A stretch of 64,000 nt of DNA, taken from positions 4,092,001 to 4,156,000 of the forward strand of contig NZ_CP036298.1 in NCBI RefSeq assembly GCF_007752135.1. Reading direction: 5' to 3'. The notes beneath the pieces are model-generated. The model did no database searches and had not been told where the DNA came from. It was given only the letters and a program-made list of their open reading frames with translations. This document shows positions 53,662 to 63,172 of the stretch, piece by piece (the stretch's first letter is position 1; each line of letters opens with the position of its first letter). This DNA comes from Aureliella helgolandensis. GTDB taxonomy: Bacteria; Planctomycetota; Planctomycetia; Pirellulales; Pirellulaceae. A program made the position numbers and the translations under genes.

Positions 53662-56600
53662 ATGAATACTGTCCCGACGGATCGATCCAATACATCATCC
53701 CCCACCGCAGTCGAACGCTTGGTCGTTCCGCAGTCCCTGCAGGCACAACTTTCGGAATTCCGCCGTCGCGTGTGGAGATCCAAGTTGGGAGAAGCCATCG
53801 TGTTGGGGCTGGTGGCCGTGTTGCTGGCCTTTCTCACGGTCTACACTTGCGATCGCCTGTTAGACACACCGCGCAGTGCGCGAACCGCGATTTTTCTGAT
53901 TGCCCTGGCCGCTTGGATTGCAGTCCCCTGGGCCTTGCATCGCTGGATCTGGAAGCATCGCAGCCTGGAGCAGTTGGCCCGCCTCCTGCGCGTTCGCGAA
54001 CCGGCAGTCGGCGATCAACTGTTGAGTGTTATTGAATTGGCCGAGGATGATTCGGAGCAGGCTCGGTCTCGTACGCTGTGTGCGGCTGCAATAACGCAGG
54101 TGGCGGAGACCGCCAAGACTCGCAATTTCAGGGAGGCCGCACCTCCCACGCGGCTCCGCGGCCTTTCCACGGTCTTTGTCTTGGCTACATGCGCCACGAT
54201 CGTCCTGGGGCTACTCTTTCCTGCCGCGGTCGGAAACGCATGGGCACGCTTGGCAACTCCGTGGCGCGACACGCCGCGATACACGTTCACCGAGATCGAA
54301 ACACTTCCGCCCAATCGCGTCGTAGCTCACGGCGAATCCTCCGAACTGGACGTGGTGTTGAAGACCGACAGTCGCTGGCAACCGGCTGCAGCCACTCTTC
54401 GGATCGAGAGTCTTCCCGCGATGACGGCGGAACTCGAGGAGGGGGTATATCATTTCGAATTGCCACCCCAGACGTCACCTATTGTTGCTCGTTTGAAGGT
54501 TGGGGATTTTGTCCAATCACTGCGAGTAGAACCCAAACTTCGGCCCGAGCTCACGTCGGCTTCAGCGCAGGTGCAACTTCCGGAATATCTCCAACGCCCA
54601 CAAACGGTAGAGCAAGATGTCCGTAGTGGTTCGCTGAGCGTGGTAGAGGGGAGTCAAGCGACGGTGCGAGCGACCGCTTCCCGTCCGTTAAATCGGGCGA
54701 CGGTCAATGAGGTAGAGGTGCCTGTCGAGGAGGCCAGTTTTGCTACCGCCAGCCTACCGGTTGCCGGAGAGGCTTCGAGGCTTAAGATGAATTGGGAGGA
54801 CTTTGATGGTCTCGCTGGCCGCGATGCCTTTGAGCTCACCGTGCAGTCACTGGTTGACGAACTGCCGTCGGTGGTATCCCAGAATTTGCCGCGGCAGGCG
54901 GTCGTGCTCGACAGCGAACAGATTAACTTTCAAGCTTTGGCAGCGGACGACTTTGGAATCAAGCGGTTGGGGATGTCTTGGAAGGGGCTCGACGACCGAT
55001 TGTTGGCCGATGCCGCTGAAGGCGAGAAAGTTCTGTCTGCCGGAGCACCCGAAAGCTCTTCCATGCAGGTCCCCGCAACGTTTTCAGCCAATTCTCTCGA
55101 GATTCCGGCGCAGCCGATTGAAGTTCGATTGTGGGTCGAGGATTACAAGCCGGATCACGAACGGGTCTACTCGCAGCCGCATTTGCTCTATGTCCTCACG
55201 GCGGAACAACACGCGATCTGGATTACTGAGCAACTCAGTAAATGGCATCGCGAATCGCTCGATGTCCGCGACAAGGAATTGCAACTTCACGCGACGAACA
55301 AGCGTTTACGCGAAATGTCCGAAGAAGAATTGCAAGATGAAGAGTTGCGAAAGGAGTTGCGGCGACAGTCCTCTCTCGAAGCCTCCAATGGCCGAAGACT
55401 TGCCGGACTCTCGAAGAATGGCGAGGATCTATTGCGGCAGGCCGCGCGCAATCCGGAAATTGGCGTGGGGCATTTGGACCGCTGGGCGGAGATGTTGCAG
55501 GTCTTGAATGACATAGGTGCCAATCGCATGCCATCGGTGTCCGACTTATTGCAAAAGGCTGCTGCCGAGACCAAGCTGGCCCGCCCCTCGAACAAGAAGA
55601 CCGCCCCGGTGGCTGGCCAGGTCCGCAATGCGAGTGGCGGTTCAGGGCCACCTTCGGAAGAGAAAGAGAATCAACCCGAGCAGCCGATGATCCCGAAAGT
55701 GGTCGACAGCGAGTCGTCCATGCAACCACAGGAAAATCAAGAGCAAGAAGAGTCGGGCCCACCCAAGAAGAAGTTTAACGGCAGCCGCCAGGGGCTAGCG
55801 GGTACGACCCTCGCCGGCCCTGCGAAGTCCTCCCCCAACGATCCTGAGGAAGAGGAGCAGGAGGAAGAGGAAACGATGGATCAGGCAATTCACGAACAAG
55901 CGGATCTGTTAGCAGAGTTTGAGAAGATCGCGGATGAGCTAAATACCGTTCTAGCCAATCTCGAAGGTTCCACCCTGGTCAAGAGGCTCAAGGCCGCTTC
56001 GCGTGAGCAAAACCAGGTGGCAGAAAAGATCAGTTCGCGAATCGACACGATCTTTGGACGCGGTAAGCAGCTGCCTGCAGAAGACAAGGAAATTCTGAAG
56101 GAGCTGACGGTCGTTGAAGAAAAGAGTAGCCAGGCCATCTCCTACATCATGGACGATATGCAAAGCTACTTTGAGCGTCGCCGCATGAACCAATTTAAAG
56201 TTGTGCTGGAAGATATGAAGGAATCGGAAGTGCTCGTGGCGCTTCGTACCCTCGGTGAAGAGATCCCCGTCGAGCATGGTATGTCCATTGCCCAAGCCGA
56301 ATATTGGTCCGATACGATGGATCGTTGGGCTGAGGATTTGGTCGACCCGGCCGGGAGCGGACAGTGTCCCGGTTGCAAGACCTCCGACTCGCTGCCGCCA
56401 TCGTTGATTCTGGAAGTGCTCCGCATCCTTGAGAGTGAAGTGAATTTGCGCGAGGAGACGCGAGTGGCGGAGCAGGCGCGCAGTGCAGTGGAAAACTCTG
56501 TCCACCGTCACACAGCGTTCGGCCTGCGAGATACGCAAGAGGCACTCAAGAAACGGACCGATGCGGTAGTGGTCGATATCCTCGAGTTGCCGGAAGGCAC

Positions 56601-56973
56601 GCAGCGTTTTGGTAAAGAGATTGACTTGTTGACCTCCGTCAGCCGTGTGATGGCGGATGCCCAGTCGATTCTTGGCTCCGAAGAAACGGGCTCCACCGCC
56701 ATCGCAGCAGAGACGGAAGCCATCGAATTGTTGCTACAGTGCAAACGCATCAATCCCAAGGGCGGAGGCGGTGGAGGAACGTCACCGGGGGGCGGCGGAA
56801 AGGGGACTACCCAAGATTCAGCCCTCGCTTTGCTCGGCAGTGGACTCAACCAGAACGAGCGACGCGAAGCTCGTGATGTCACGCAGGCCACCGGTGATAC
56901 CGGGCGAGTACTGCCAGCGGAATATCGCGGCGGGTTGGACGAATATTTCCATCGCCTAGAGCAAGGGAAGTAG
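53662..56973 (+). CDS. Large membrane protein with coiled coils (DUF4175-like)
   Basis: An 1103-residue protein with two N-terminal membrane helices (AIVLGLVAVLLAFLTVY, ARTAIFLIALAAWIAVPWAL) and a third (STVFVLATCATIVLGLLF). Residues about 185-510 form beta domains. From about 510 there is a long coiled coil (for example WHRESLDVRDKELQLHA, LREMSEEELQDEELRKELR), then acidic, Pro- and Lys-rich linkers, and helices near 720-1030 with a CPGC pair. A Gly-rich loop and a basic end close the protein. The layout fits the DUF4175-like proteins that follow MoxR/BatA genes. It probably spans the membrane and anchors other proteins; no enzyme motif is visible. Confidence 0.8.
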   Translation: MNTVPTDRSNTSSPTAVERLVVPQSLQAQLSEFRRRVWRSKLGEAIVLGLVAVLLAFLTVYTCDRLLDTPRSARTAIFLIALAAWIAVPWALHRWIWKHRSLEQLARLLRVREPAVGDQLLSVIELAEDDSEQARSRTLCAAAITQVAETAKTRNFREAAPPTRLRGLSTVFVLATCATIVLGLLFPAAVGNAWARLATPWRDTPRYTFTEIETLPPNRVVAHGESSELDVVLKTDSRWQPAAATLRIESLPAMTAELEEGVYHFELPPQTSPIVARLKVGDFVQSLRVEPKLRPELTSASAQVQLPEYLQRPQTVEQDVRSGSLSVVEGSQATVRATASRPLNRATVNEVEVPVEEASFATASLPVAGEASRLKMNWEDFDGLAGRDAFELTVQSLVDELPSVVSQNLPRQAVVLDSEQINFQALAADDFGIKRLGMSWKGLDDRLLADAAEGEKVLSAGAPESSSMQVPATFSANSLEIPAQPIEVRLWVEDYKPDHERVYSQPHLLYVLTAEQHAIWITEQLSKWHRESLDVRDKELQLHATNKRLREMSEEELQDEELRKELRRQSSLEASNGRRLAGLSKNGEDLLRQAARNPEIGVGHLDRWAEMLQVLNDIGANRMPSVSDLLQKAAAETKLARPSNKKTAPVAGQVRNASGGSGPPSEEKENQPEQPMIPKVVDSESSMQPQENQEQEESGPPKKKFNGSRQGLAGTTLAGPAKSSPNDPEEEEQEEEETMDQAIHEQADLLAEFEKIADELNTVLANLEGSTLVKRLKAASREQNQVAEKISSRIDTIFGRGKQLPAEDKEILKELTVVEEKSSQAISYIMDDMQSYFERRRMNQFKVVLEDMKESEVLVALRTLGEEIPVEHGMSIAQAEYWSDTMDRWAEDLVDPAGSGQCPGCKTSDSLPPSLILEVLRILESEVNLREETRVAEQARSAVENSVHRHTAFGLRDTQEALKKRTDAVVVDILELPEGTQRFGKEIDLLTSVSRVMADAQSILGSEETGSTAIAAETEAIELLLQCKRINPKGGGGGGTSPGGGGKGTTQDSALALLGSGLNQNERREARDVTQATGDTGRVLPAEYRGGLDEYFHRLEQGK

Positions 56974-57003
56974 TTTTCCATGTTGTTTGATGGGAGGTTC
57001 AGA

Positions 57004-57993
57004 ATGCAGCAGTCTGTCGCTAATGGCTCGTTTGCCGGTGGCGGGTTCCTCTTCGGAAACTCACCACGAACGGGCCGCTGCCTTATGCTGCTGCCGATTC
57101 TGCTTTGTTCGCTCGTTGGCTCGATCCGCGGGCAGGAGCAGCTGAAGGACGAAGCGGCTGCGGTCAGCGACGACGTGCCTGCTGCGGAGATTGGTGAACA
57201 TCCGGCAGAGCCGATGGTTGCCGACGATGCCGTCCCGTTAGCAGCTGAAGCTGAAGGAATGGTCGCGCCCTTGGCGGTGATTGAACCAGCCGAGGTGCAA
57301 GTGGAAGATGTTATCAATGAATTTCAAGCACCGGGCGACGTCCGAATCCAGCTCCTGTTAAACTATGTCAGTGTTCAAGCCGGTTTGGCTAGGCGTACTT
57401 GTGAGCTTTCGGACCAACAGGAACTGCGGCTCAAGGAGATTGACCAGGCGTGGTTAGCTAAGGAATTGCAACAGCTAGAACGCAGGGATGTGCCAGCTCG
57501 TGGCATCATTGGTGGTATTGCGAGATTCCTGGGAGGCCAGGCTGTGCAGCCGGAGATACAAGCCCAGCAACCTGCCGAACCCTCCGAACAAATCCCCTTG
57601 GTCTTCAAACGCATCGATGCTGAGTTCGAGGGCATTCTGGATGAAACTCAGTTCGCAGAGTTTCGCCAAGAATGCGATGCCAGGGAACAGTTTCGTCGCG
57701 AAGCGGCGGCAGAGTTGATGGTCACCGTGTTGGATCAACACCTATACCTGAGCTTCGATCAACGCGCCGCTCTCAAGGAGGGAATTGCCAAATGGGGAGG
57801 CGGGCAAGACTACTATTGGGGATTCTATTTTCAAAATCTCCAGTATATCCCTGTGGTACCGGATCGGGTGGTATCCCCGTTGCTGACGCGAGAACAGAAG
57901 AATCGTCTAGGTGCACTGCAACGCTGGGATTACAGTCGTATCGATCTCCAGGTGCAAGGCGGCGATATACCTCCCGTACCCTTTGACGAGTGA
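57004..57993 (+). CDS. Exported helical protein of unknown function
   Basis: A 329-residue protein. GGGAGG six bases before the ATG at 57004 favours this start over 56980. A signal segment (CLMLLPILLCSLVGSIRGQ) is followed by an acidic, Ala/Val/Pro-rich spacer (about 45-105) and a mainly helical part: FQAPGDVRIQLLLNYVSVQA, LSDQQELRLKEIDQAWLAKE, LDETQFAEFRQECDAREQFR, ending in QVQGGDIPPVPFDE. No family is recognised. The next gene encodes a protein of similar make-up (DQQTQKL / DQQELRL segments), so the two may be related copies. Its stop overlaps a possible GTG start of that gene. Confidence 0.75.
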   Translation: MQQSVANGSFAGGGFLFGNSPRTGRCLMLLPILLCSLVGSIRGQEQLKDEAAAVSDDVPAAEIGEHPAEPMVADDAVPLAAEAEGMVAPLAVIEPAEVQVEDVINEFQAPGDVRIQLLLNYVSVQAGLARRTCELSDQQELRLKEIDQAWLAKELQQLERRDVPARGIIGGIARFLGGQAVQPEIQAQQPAEPSEQIPLVFKRIDAEFEGILDETQFAEFRQECDAREQFRREAAAELMVTVLDQHLYLSFDQRAALKEGIAKWGGGQDYYWGFYFQNLQYIPVVPDRVVSPLLTREQKNRLGALQRWDYSRIDLQVQGGDIPPVPFDE

Positions 57994-58055
57994 GCTCGCG
58001 CAACCGGCCTGCAACTCTCGGTGTCTTTCTCATCAACTCTGCAACTAGGTGTTTT

Positions 58056-58823
58056 GTGAACTCCAAATTCCTGCTTCGAATGCTACTAGGTTGGTGGGGC
58101 TGTGTATGCATGCCTGCTACCTGTCTACAGGCATTTCAGGTCGGCCTATTTGGGCGGGCAGAACCGGATCTAGTCGCGACGTATGTCTTTAATGGCAGAG
58201 ATGAAGCAACCTTTCGGGCAGATTTGCAACGGCAAGGCGCCGTCCAGCTCCAGCGTTTGCAGACGGTAGTTGAGCTGACCGACCAACAAACCCAGAAACT
58301 GGAATTGGCAATCAAGGGGGATGTTACTCGATTCTTTCGAGATGTAGGGGAGGTCCGTGAACAAACCCAAGGGGTTAACCAGAACGATCAGGCTGCCATG
58401 CAGCAAGTTTGGCAGTGGGTCATGCCATTGCGTGAACGATCGATGCGAGGCTTGATCGATGAGGATTCGCTCTACCAACGCATGCTGGAAACGACGCTCA
58501 ACGAGTCGCAATGGGCTCTCTACGTGGCGTATCGAGAGCGGCGGCGTACCGCCGAAGCACATGCGATCATTCTCTATACGGTGTCCGAGTTAGATCGCCT
58601 GCTTCCCCTGATGCACAAACAGCGTCAAGCGTTAGTGGAACTGTTGCTAGAGCAACCCTTTCCACGCAAGTTCCGTCCCGAGCAAAAAGCTTACGTGGGA
58701 TTTCTTGTGCTGGGACGAGTCGATTCGACTCGCTTTGAGCAAGTTTTGGATCAGAATCAGAGCAAGGCCGTGGAGCGCATCGTGGCTGGGTATAAGAATT
58801 TCGCCGGAGGGCTTAAGTGGTAG
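58056..58823 (+). CDS. Exported helical protein, likely paralogue of the preceding gene product
   Basis: A 255-residue protein with a signal peptide (LLRMLLGWWGCVCMPATCLQ) from GTG 58056, which has AGG six bases before it; GTG 57990, overlapping the previous stop, is the longer alternative. The mature part has LQRLQTVVELTDQQTQKLEL, a pattern close to CELSDQQELRLKEI of the preceding protein, then helices (VWQWVMPLRERSMRGLIDED, LYQRMLETTLNESQWALYVA) and RPEQKAYVGFLVLGRVDSTR. I recognise no family. Position and similarity suggest that both proteins work with the MoxR-run products in the envelope. Confidence 0.72.
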   Translation: MNSKFLLRMLLGWWGCVCMPATCLQAFQVGLFGRAEPDLVATYVFNGRDEATFRADLQRQGAVQLQRLQTVVELTDQQTQKLELAIKGDVTRFFRDVGEVREQTQGVNQNDQAAMQQVWQWVMPLRERSMRGLIDEDSLYQRMLETTLNESQWALYVAYRERRRTAEAHAIILYTVSELDRLLPLMHKQRQALVELLLEQPFPRKFRPEQKAYVGFLVLGRVDSTRFEQVLDQNQSKAVERIVAGYKNFAGGLKW

Positions 58824-59953
58824 AAATAGTTCAAGCTGGAAATCCGTCATCAGCTCCAGCACAGCACTTGAGCTGGAAGCTAAGAGGCGTGTGGCAACGC
58901 CGTGGTGCAGGCAATGGAGTGTGGGGGATGCTGGCGACGTGGGTGATCCTGGGGATCATTAACGGCACCGGTTTCGCGCAAGCTCCCGCAACTGCAATGG
59001 GCGATGTCGTTCCACGTGATGTCCGTGAAATTTACGATCGCGGCCTGCAGTATTTGATGGAGACTCAGAGCCCTGGAGGGGATTGGACGGATAGCTATTC
59101 GGGCCCTGGGACGACGGGCTTGGCCCTAATGACGTTCCTGGCCTCTGGCGAAGACCCAAATTTCGGAACTTACTCAGTCCCGATTCGCAAAGCAATTCGG
59201 TCGATGATTCGCGCTCAGAATGGTGCAACTGGCTACATGGGGGATAGCATGTACCAGCACGGATTCGCCACTCTGGCGTTGGCGGAGGCCTATGGAGCGA
59301 TCGATGAAACCGACCTGTGGGAGAGCGGGCAACCGCAAGCTGGCAAAGAACGCTCTATTGGTGAAGCGTTGGAATTGGCCGTGCGTTGTTCGGTCACTTC
59401 GCAAGAACGCAATCCGCACAGCGCCTGGCGGTATTCTCCCGGAGCTCGCGATGCAGACACCTCCGTCAGTGGTGCGGTGTTGATGGGGCTGTTGGCAGCT
59501 AGAAATTGCGGGATTGAAGTCCCCGACAAGTCCATTGATAGTTCGATCAAGTATTTTACCTCGCTCACCGGCGATAGTGGTGCGGTGGGATACTCCGGAG
59601 GACTGGGTGGGTTCGGACAATCGATTGCCCGCTCCTCGATTGCCTGCTTGGTTTACAGCATCTCCAAACGCAAAGATTTGCCGCAATATGAGGCAACCAA
59701 GAAATATGTTGTCTCCAACATGAACGAGCAGTCGCATTACGAGGAGTACGCGCGGTACTACGAGGCTCAGGCCTTGTTTCAAGCCAATCTTGAGGACTGG
59801 GAGAAATGGAATCGCTCCTTGATTCGCAAGCTCAAAGAAACCCAAAACGACGATGGCAGCTTTAACGGACAATTCGGTGGCTCCACGACCACATCGCTCA
59901 ATCTGCTGTCGTTAGCCCTAAATTATCGCTTCCTACCCGTTTACGAGCGTTAG
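58817..59953 (+). CDS. Prenyltransferase/squalene-cyclase-fold protein (exported)
   Basis: A 378-residue protein with an alpha/alpha barrel like terpene cyclases and prenyltransferases. GGAGG six bases before GTG 58817 fixes the start, which overlaps the previous stop. After a membrane or signal segment (GMLATWVILGIINGTGFAQA) there are repeats: RGLQYLMETQSPGGDWTDSY, SMIRAQNGATGYMGDSMYQH, GAVGYSGGLGGFGQSIARSS and LKETQNDDGSFNGQFGGSTT. The QxxxGDW type of pattern is visible, but the acidic DxDD cyclase motif is not, so catalysis of terpene cyclisation is unlikely. Such domains bind hydrophobic groups or peptides. Co-transcription with the MoxR run is probable. Confidence 0.87.
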   Translation: MVEIVQAGNPSSAPAQHLSWKLRGVWQRRGAGNGVWGMLATWVILGIINGTGFAQAPATAMGDVVPRDVREIYDRGLQYLMETQSPGGDWTDSYSGPGTTGLALMTFLASGEDPNFGTYSVPIRKAIRSMIRAQNGATGYMGDSMYQHGFATLALAEAYGAIDETDLWESGQPQAGKERSIGEALELAVRCSVTSQERNPHSAWRYSPGARDADTSVSGAVLMGLLAARNCGIEVPDKSIDSSIKYFTSLTGDSGAVGYSGGLGGFGQSIARSSIACLVYSISKRKDLPQYEATKKYVVSNMNEQSHYEEYARYYEAQALFQANLEDWEKWNRSLIRKLKETQNDDGSFNGQFGGSTTTSLNLLSLALNYRFLPVYER

Positions 59954-59971
59954 AAAACGAGTCTCTATACC

Positions 59972-62900
59972 ATGCGCAATTTCGGTGCACTGAATGCATT
60001 GCGAACCACCTTCAATCTTTGCTTCGGTACTCTGCTGCTGTCGTCGTGCTGCATTGCGGCTGATGCTGACCAACGCATCCGATTGAAAGACGGGAGCTTT
60101 TCTACCGGCCGGTTAACTCCGTCGGAGATCCCTGGAACCATCGGCTGGCACGCCGATGGATTTGAGGGATCGTTTTCCTTTGATCTGAATGCCGTTCGCT
60201 CGATCTCTTCGGTACTTCCCACTGCGACATTTCCCCCAGCGGATACGGTCACGACTGATTCGTCTGAGCTCCTGTTCGAGCTAGAGGATGGGGCGATGTT
60301 GGTCGGCACGCTCGTTGCGATGGATAGTGAGTGGGTGCAGATTGATTCCAAATTGGCAGGACGCTTGCGGCTTTCACGAGATCAAGTGCTGACGATGGTG
60401 GATGGCGGTTACGCTGGCCAAGTTGTTTATTCTGGGCCCGTGGATGACGAACGCTGGATTCCAATTAGCGATGCGCTGCATTGGGAGTTTCAAGCCGGAA
60501 CGCTTGTTGCCAAGCAGCAGAGGGCCACGATAGTCGGGGATGTAGGGCTGCCCGCGAAATCTCAGATTAGCCTGACGCTGAGCTGGCGAGGTGTGCCCGA
60601 TTTCGTCATTTCTTTAGGCACTCTAGCCACCAATAAAGTATCGGCCGTGGATGAAGTCCCCTCTGCTGCACGGTTGGAAATCTGGGACCAAGAATTGGTG
60701 CTGGTGCGGGAGATCGATGGCGCTGCGGATATCGCGATGCTGATGAATCTCAGTGGACTCAACCAACGCGTTACTCTGACCGTCTATTTAGATCAATTAG
60801 CGGGGCGAGTCGTCGTCTGCGATGCTCACGGGCGCCCGTTGCAGGAATTGTCGCTCGCTACGGAGAATCCTTCCATTCGATCCTCGATCCACATTTCCAA
60901 TACTGGGCCAGGCATGGCCGTCGAACGACTCGAGGTGCGAAATTGGGATGGTATCACTACGACTAGCGGCGAGGGGAGGGGGCAAGTTGTCTTAGAGGAG
61001 GATGGGCGAACTTTGCCCGCCGAAGTCAGCGGATTTGATGCCGCAAATCAAGAAGTGGTACTGCTGCACCAGGATGGCACAGAATCCTCGGTGCCATTAG
61101 CTGAGATCCGCCGCGCGGACATTCGTGCGGTCGCATCCCTGAAGAATGCCGCTACCTCGCAAGAGGCATTGAACGCAGTAGATTTTCCACCCCCGGTTAT
61201 CCAACCTCCGCCGCTGGGTAGTGTCGCAGCGACCGAAGGCGCTCGTGAGCTGGCATCTGCCGACAAAGAAAGTTCGACGCAGGCCGCGGAACACCCTCCA
61301 AAGCAGGAGACCGAATTGCCGGAGGTGGAGGTGATCCTGTCCGATCGAAGCCGCTTGCATGGCCAGTGGCTACCGGCGATCGACGGACGCGCGCGATTTC
61401 AAGCAGTAGGGATCGCGGAGGTGTTGGCGATGGATATTTCAGCCGTCTATGGTTTGATCGGTACCAATGACCGACATTCCTACGATTTGACTGCACACAA
61501 GAACGGGACATTGAAGCTGCGTGAATCGCAGCTGGCTGGATACCTCGAAGAGGAGAACGACCAAGCGTCGCATCGCGCGGTGCGATGGCATCCCCATGGA
61601 AGTCGCGAAGGATGCAGCGTCACCCAGGATGCCAATGGTGCGATTGTCTATCGCGCTCCGCTACCCAAATTAGATGGCGATTTCCAGAAGGTAAGGCGTG
61701 CTCAGCCCACGGTTTTAAAGGGAATTCAAATGTTCCTCGGGGGCAGGGGGCCAACCGGGCTGCCAGACTCAGATCTGGTCGCGACAGAATCAGGGAGCGA
61801 GCGTACGCCTCGTGAAATTTCCTTCAGATCGGGAGACGCCATCAACGCAGTGATCGAGAGCATTGACGAGTCTGGGGTAACCTTCTCTTCGGCACAAACG
61901 AACACCACATTTGCAACGCATTCCCAAATGCAACACGCTTGGATAAATGCTAATACCCAAAGCAAACTGGCCACACCCGAAAAACTGCAGAGATTGATGA
62001 CCGTTCCTCGGTCGATGAAGCAAGACCCTCCAACCCATTTGTTGGTATCCAACTCTGGCGACTACTTGCGTGGACGTTTGCTGTCCTTGGACGAGAGTAA
62101 GTTGACGGTAGAAGTACGCCTGTCCATTCTGGAGCTGCCGGTCTCCGAAGTGGCTCAGATTATTTGGCTGCACGATCGCGACTGGGATAACGCGCCGCAG
62201 GCGAAGACCGGTGCGGCGGAGGAGTCGTCTGGCGAAACGGCGGAAGTAGCGAACGCGACGTCCGAGTCTTCGGATGCGGCAACAGGCCCATCGGAGGACA
62301 AGCGTTTTCGGGTGCATGCCATCCGCTCAAGCGATCGCGGCCTGACGTTCGTTCCCACCGGCGTGAGCTCGAATTCATTGCATGGCGACAGTGACTTGTT
62401 GGGAGAATGCAAAGTCCGGATTCAAGACGTCCATCAGTTGTTATTCGGAACCGACATTACCGAAGCGATTCGTGAGTTTCGCGACGATCCTTGGACGCTG
62501 TCGCTGGCGCAGTATCCTCGTGCTTTCTTGGAAGACGGGGAGACCGGCGGAAATTCTGTGGGAGAGCTCTCACCGCTGGTGGGAGAGCTGGCACCCGATT
62601 TCGGCTTGGATACCCTGGCGGGGGAGTCCTTCAGGCTCAGTAAACATCGCGACCGTATTGTCGTCCTCGACTTTTGGGCAAGCTGGTGTGGACCTTGCGT
62701 GCAGTCCATGCCGCTGGTCGAAGCCGCGGTAGCAGAGTTCGGTGCAGACCAAGTGGAATTGGTAGCTGTCAATATTCAGGAGACCCCCGCGCGCATTCAG
62801 GCAGCTGTAGAGCGACTGGGGTTGTCCGCTACCGTTTTGCTGGACGTCGATGGTCAGGTCGCGGCCGCTTACCAGGCCCAAGCCATTCCGCAAACCGTCG

Positions 62901-63001
62901 TGATCGATCGCGAGGGAAAGGTCACGCATCTGTTCGTGGGAGGGGGCTCTCGCTTCATTGTCCAGTTCAAGGCGGCGCTGGAGTCCGTCCTACCCCAGTA
63001 G
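59972..63001 (+). CDS. Large exported protein with Sm-like barrels and C-terminal TlpA-like thioredoxin domain
   Basis: A 1009-residue exported protein. Its first 860 residues carry repeated small beta barrels with the pattern basic-DG-hydrophobic-G: RIRLKDGSFSTGRLTPS, ELLFELEDGAMLVGTLVAMD, EVEVILSDRSRLHGQWLPAI, ISFRSGDAINAVIESID and LLVSNSGDYLRGRLLSLDE. A lectin-like (LamG-type) domain sits at about 165-330. The last 145 residues are a TlpA-type thioredoxin: LAPDFGLDTLAGESFRLSKH, VLDFWASWCGPC (Cys 906 and Cys 909) and AIPQTVVIDREG with the cis-proline. It should act outside the cytoplasm as a reductase or disulfide donor attached to a binding scaffold. It ends the run that starts with MoxR. 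Confidence 0.85.
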   Translation: MRNFGALNALRTTFNLCFGTLLLSSCCIAADADQRIRLKDGSFSTGRLTPSEIPGTIGWHADGFEGSFSFDLNAVRSISSVLPTATFPPADTVTTDSSELLFELEDGAMLVGTLVAMDSEWVQIDSKLAGRLRLSRDQVLTMVDGGYAGQVVYSGPVDDERWIPISDALHWEFQAGTLVAKQQRATIVGDVGLPAKSQISLTLSWRGVPDFVISLGTLATNKVSAVDEVPSAARLEIWDQELVLVREIDGAADIAMLMNLSGLNQRVTLTVYLDQLAGRVVVCDAHGRPLQELSLATENPSIRSSIHISNTGPGMAVERLEVRNWDGITTTSGEGRGQVVLEEDGRTLPAEVSGFDAANQEVVLLHQDGTESSVPLAEIRRADIRAVASLKNAATSQEALNAVDFPPPVIQPPPLGSVAATEGARELASADKESSTQAAEHPPKQETELPEVEVILSDRSRLHGQWLPAIDGRARFQAVGIAEVLAMDISAVYGLIGTNDRHSYDLTAHKNGTLKLRESQLAGYLEEENDQASHRAVRWHPHGSREGCSVTQDANGAIVYRAPLPKLDGDFQKVRRAQPTVLKGIQMFLGGRGPTGLPDSDLVATESGSERTPREISFRSGDAINAVIESIDESGVTFSSAQTNTTFATHSQMQHAWINANTQSKLATPEKLQRLMTVPRSMKQDPPTHLLVSNSGDYLRGRLLSLDESKLTVEVRLSILELPVSEVAQIIWLHDRDWDNAPQAKTGAAEESSGETAEVANATSESSDAATGPSEDKRFRVHAIRSSDRGLTFVPTGVSSNSLHGDSDLLGECKVRIQDVHQLLFGTDITEAIREFRDDPWTLSLAQYPRAFLEDGETGGNSVGELSPLVGELAPDFGLDTLAGESFRLSKHRDRIVVLDFWASWCGPCVQSMPLVEAAVAEFGADQVELVAVNIQETPARIQAAVERLGLSATVLLDVDGQVAAAYQAQAIPQTVVIDREGKVTHLFVGGGSRFIVQFKAALESVLPQ

Positions 63002-63172
63002 TGGGCGTCCTCGGATTCCGCCAGCGTAAGACTGATACGTCCGTCGATTGAGCAAGGCATGGGCTGCCCTATCGGATTCACCAATTCTTAATACACTTGG
63101 GTTGTTGAAAAGAGTGCCCCCATGGGATCCTTGAAAGGATGATAGCACTTCCTACAATCCAAGAGTCAAAAA

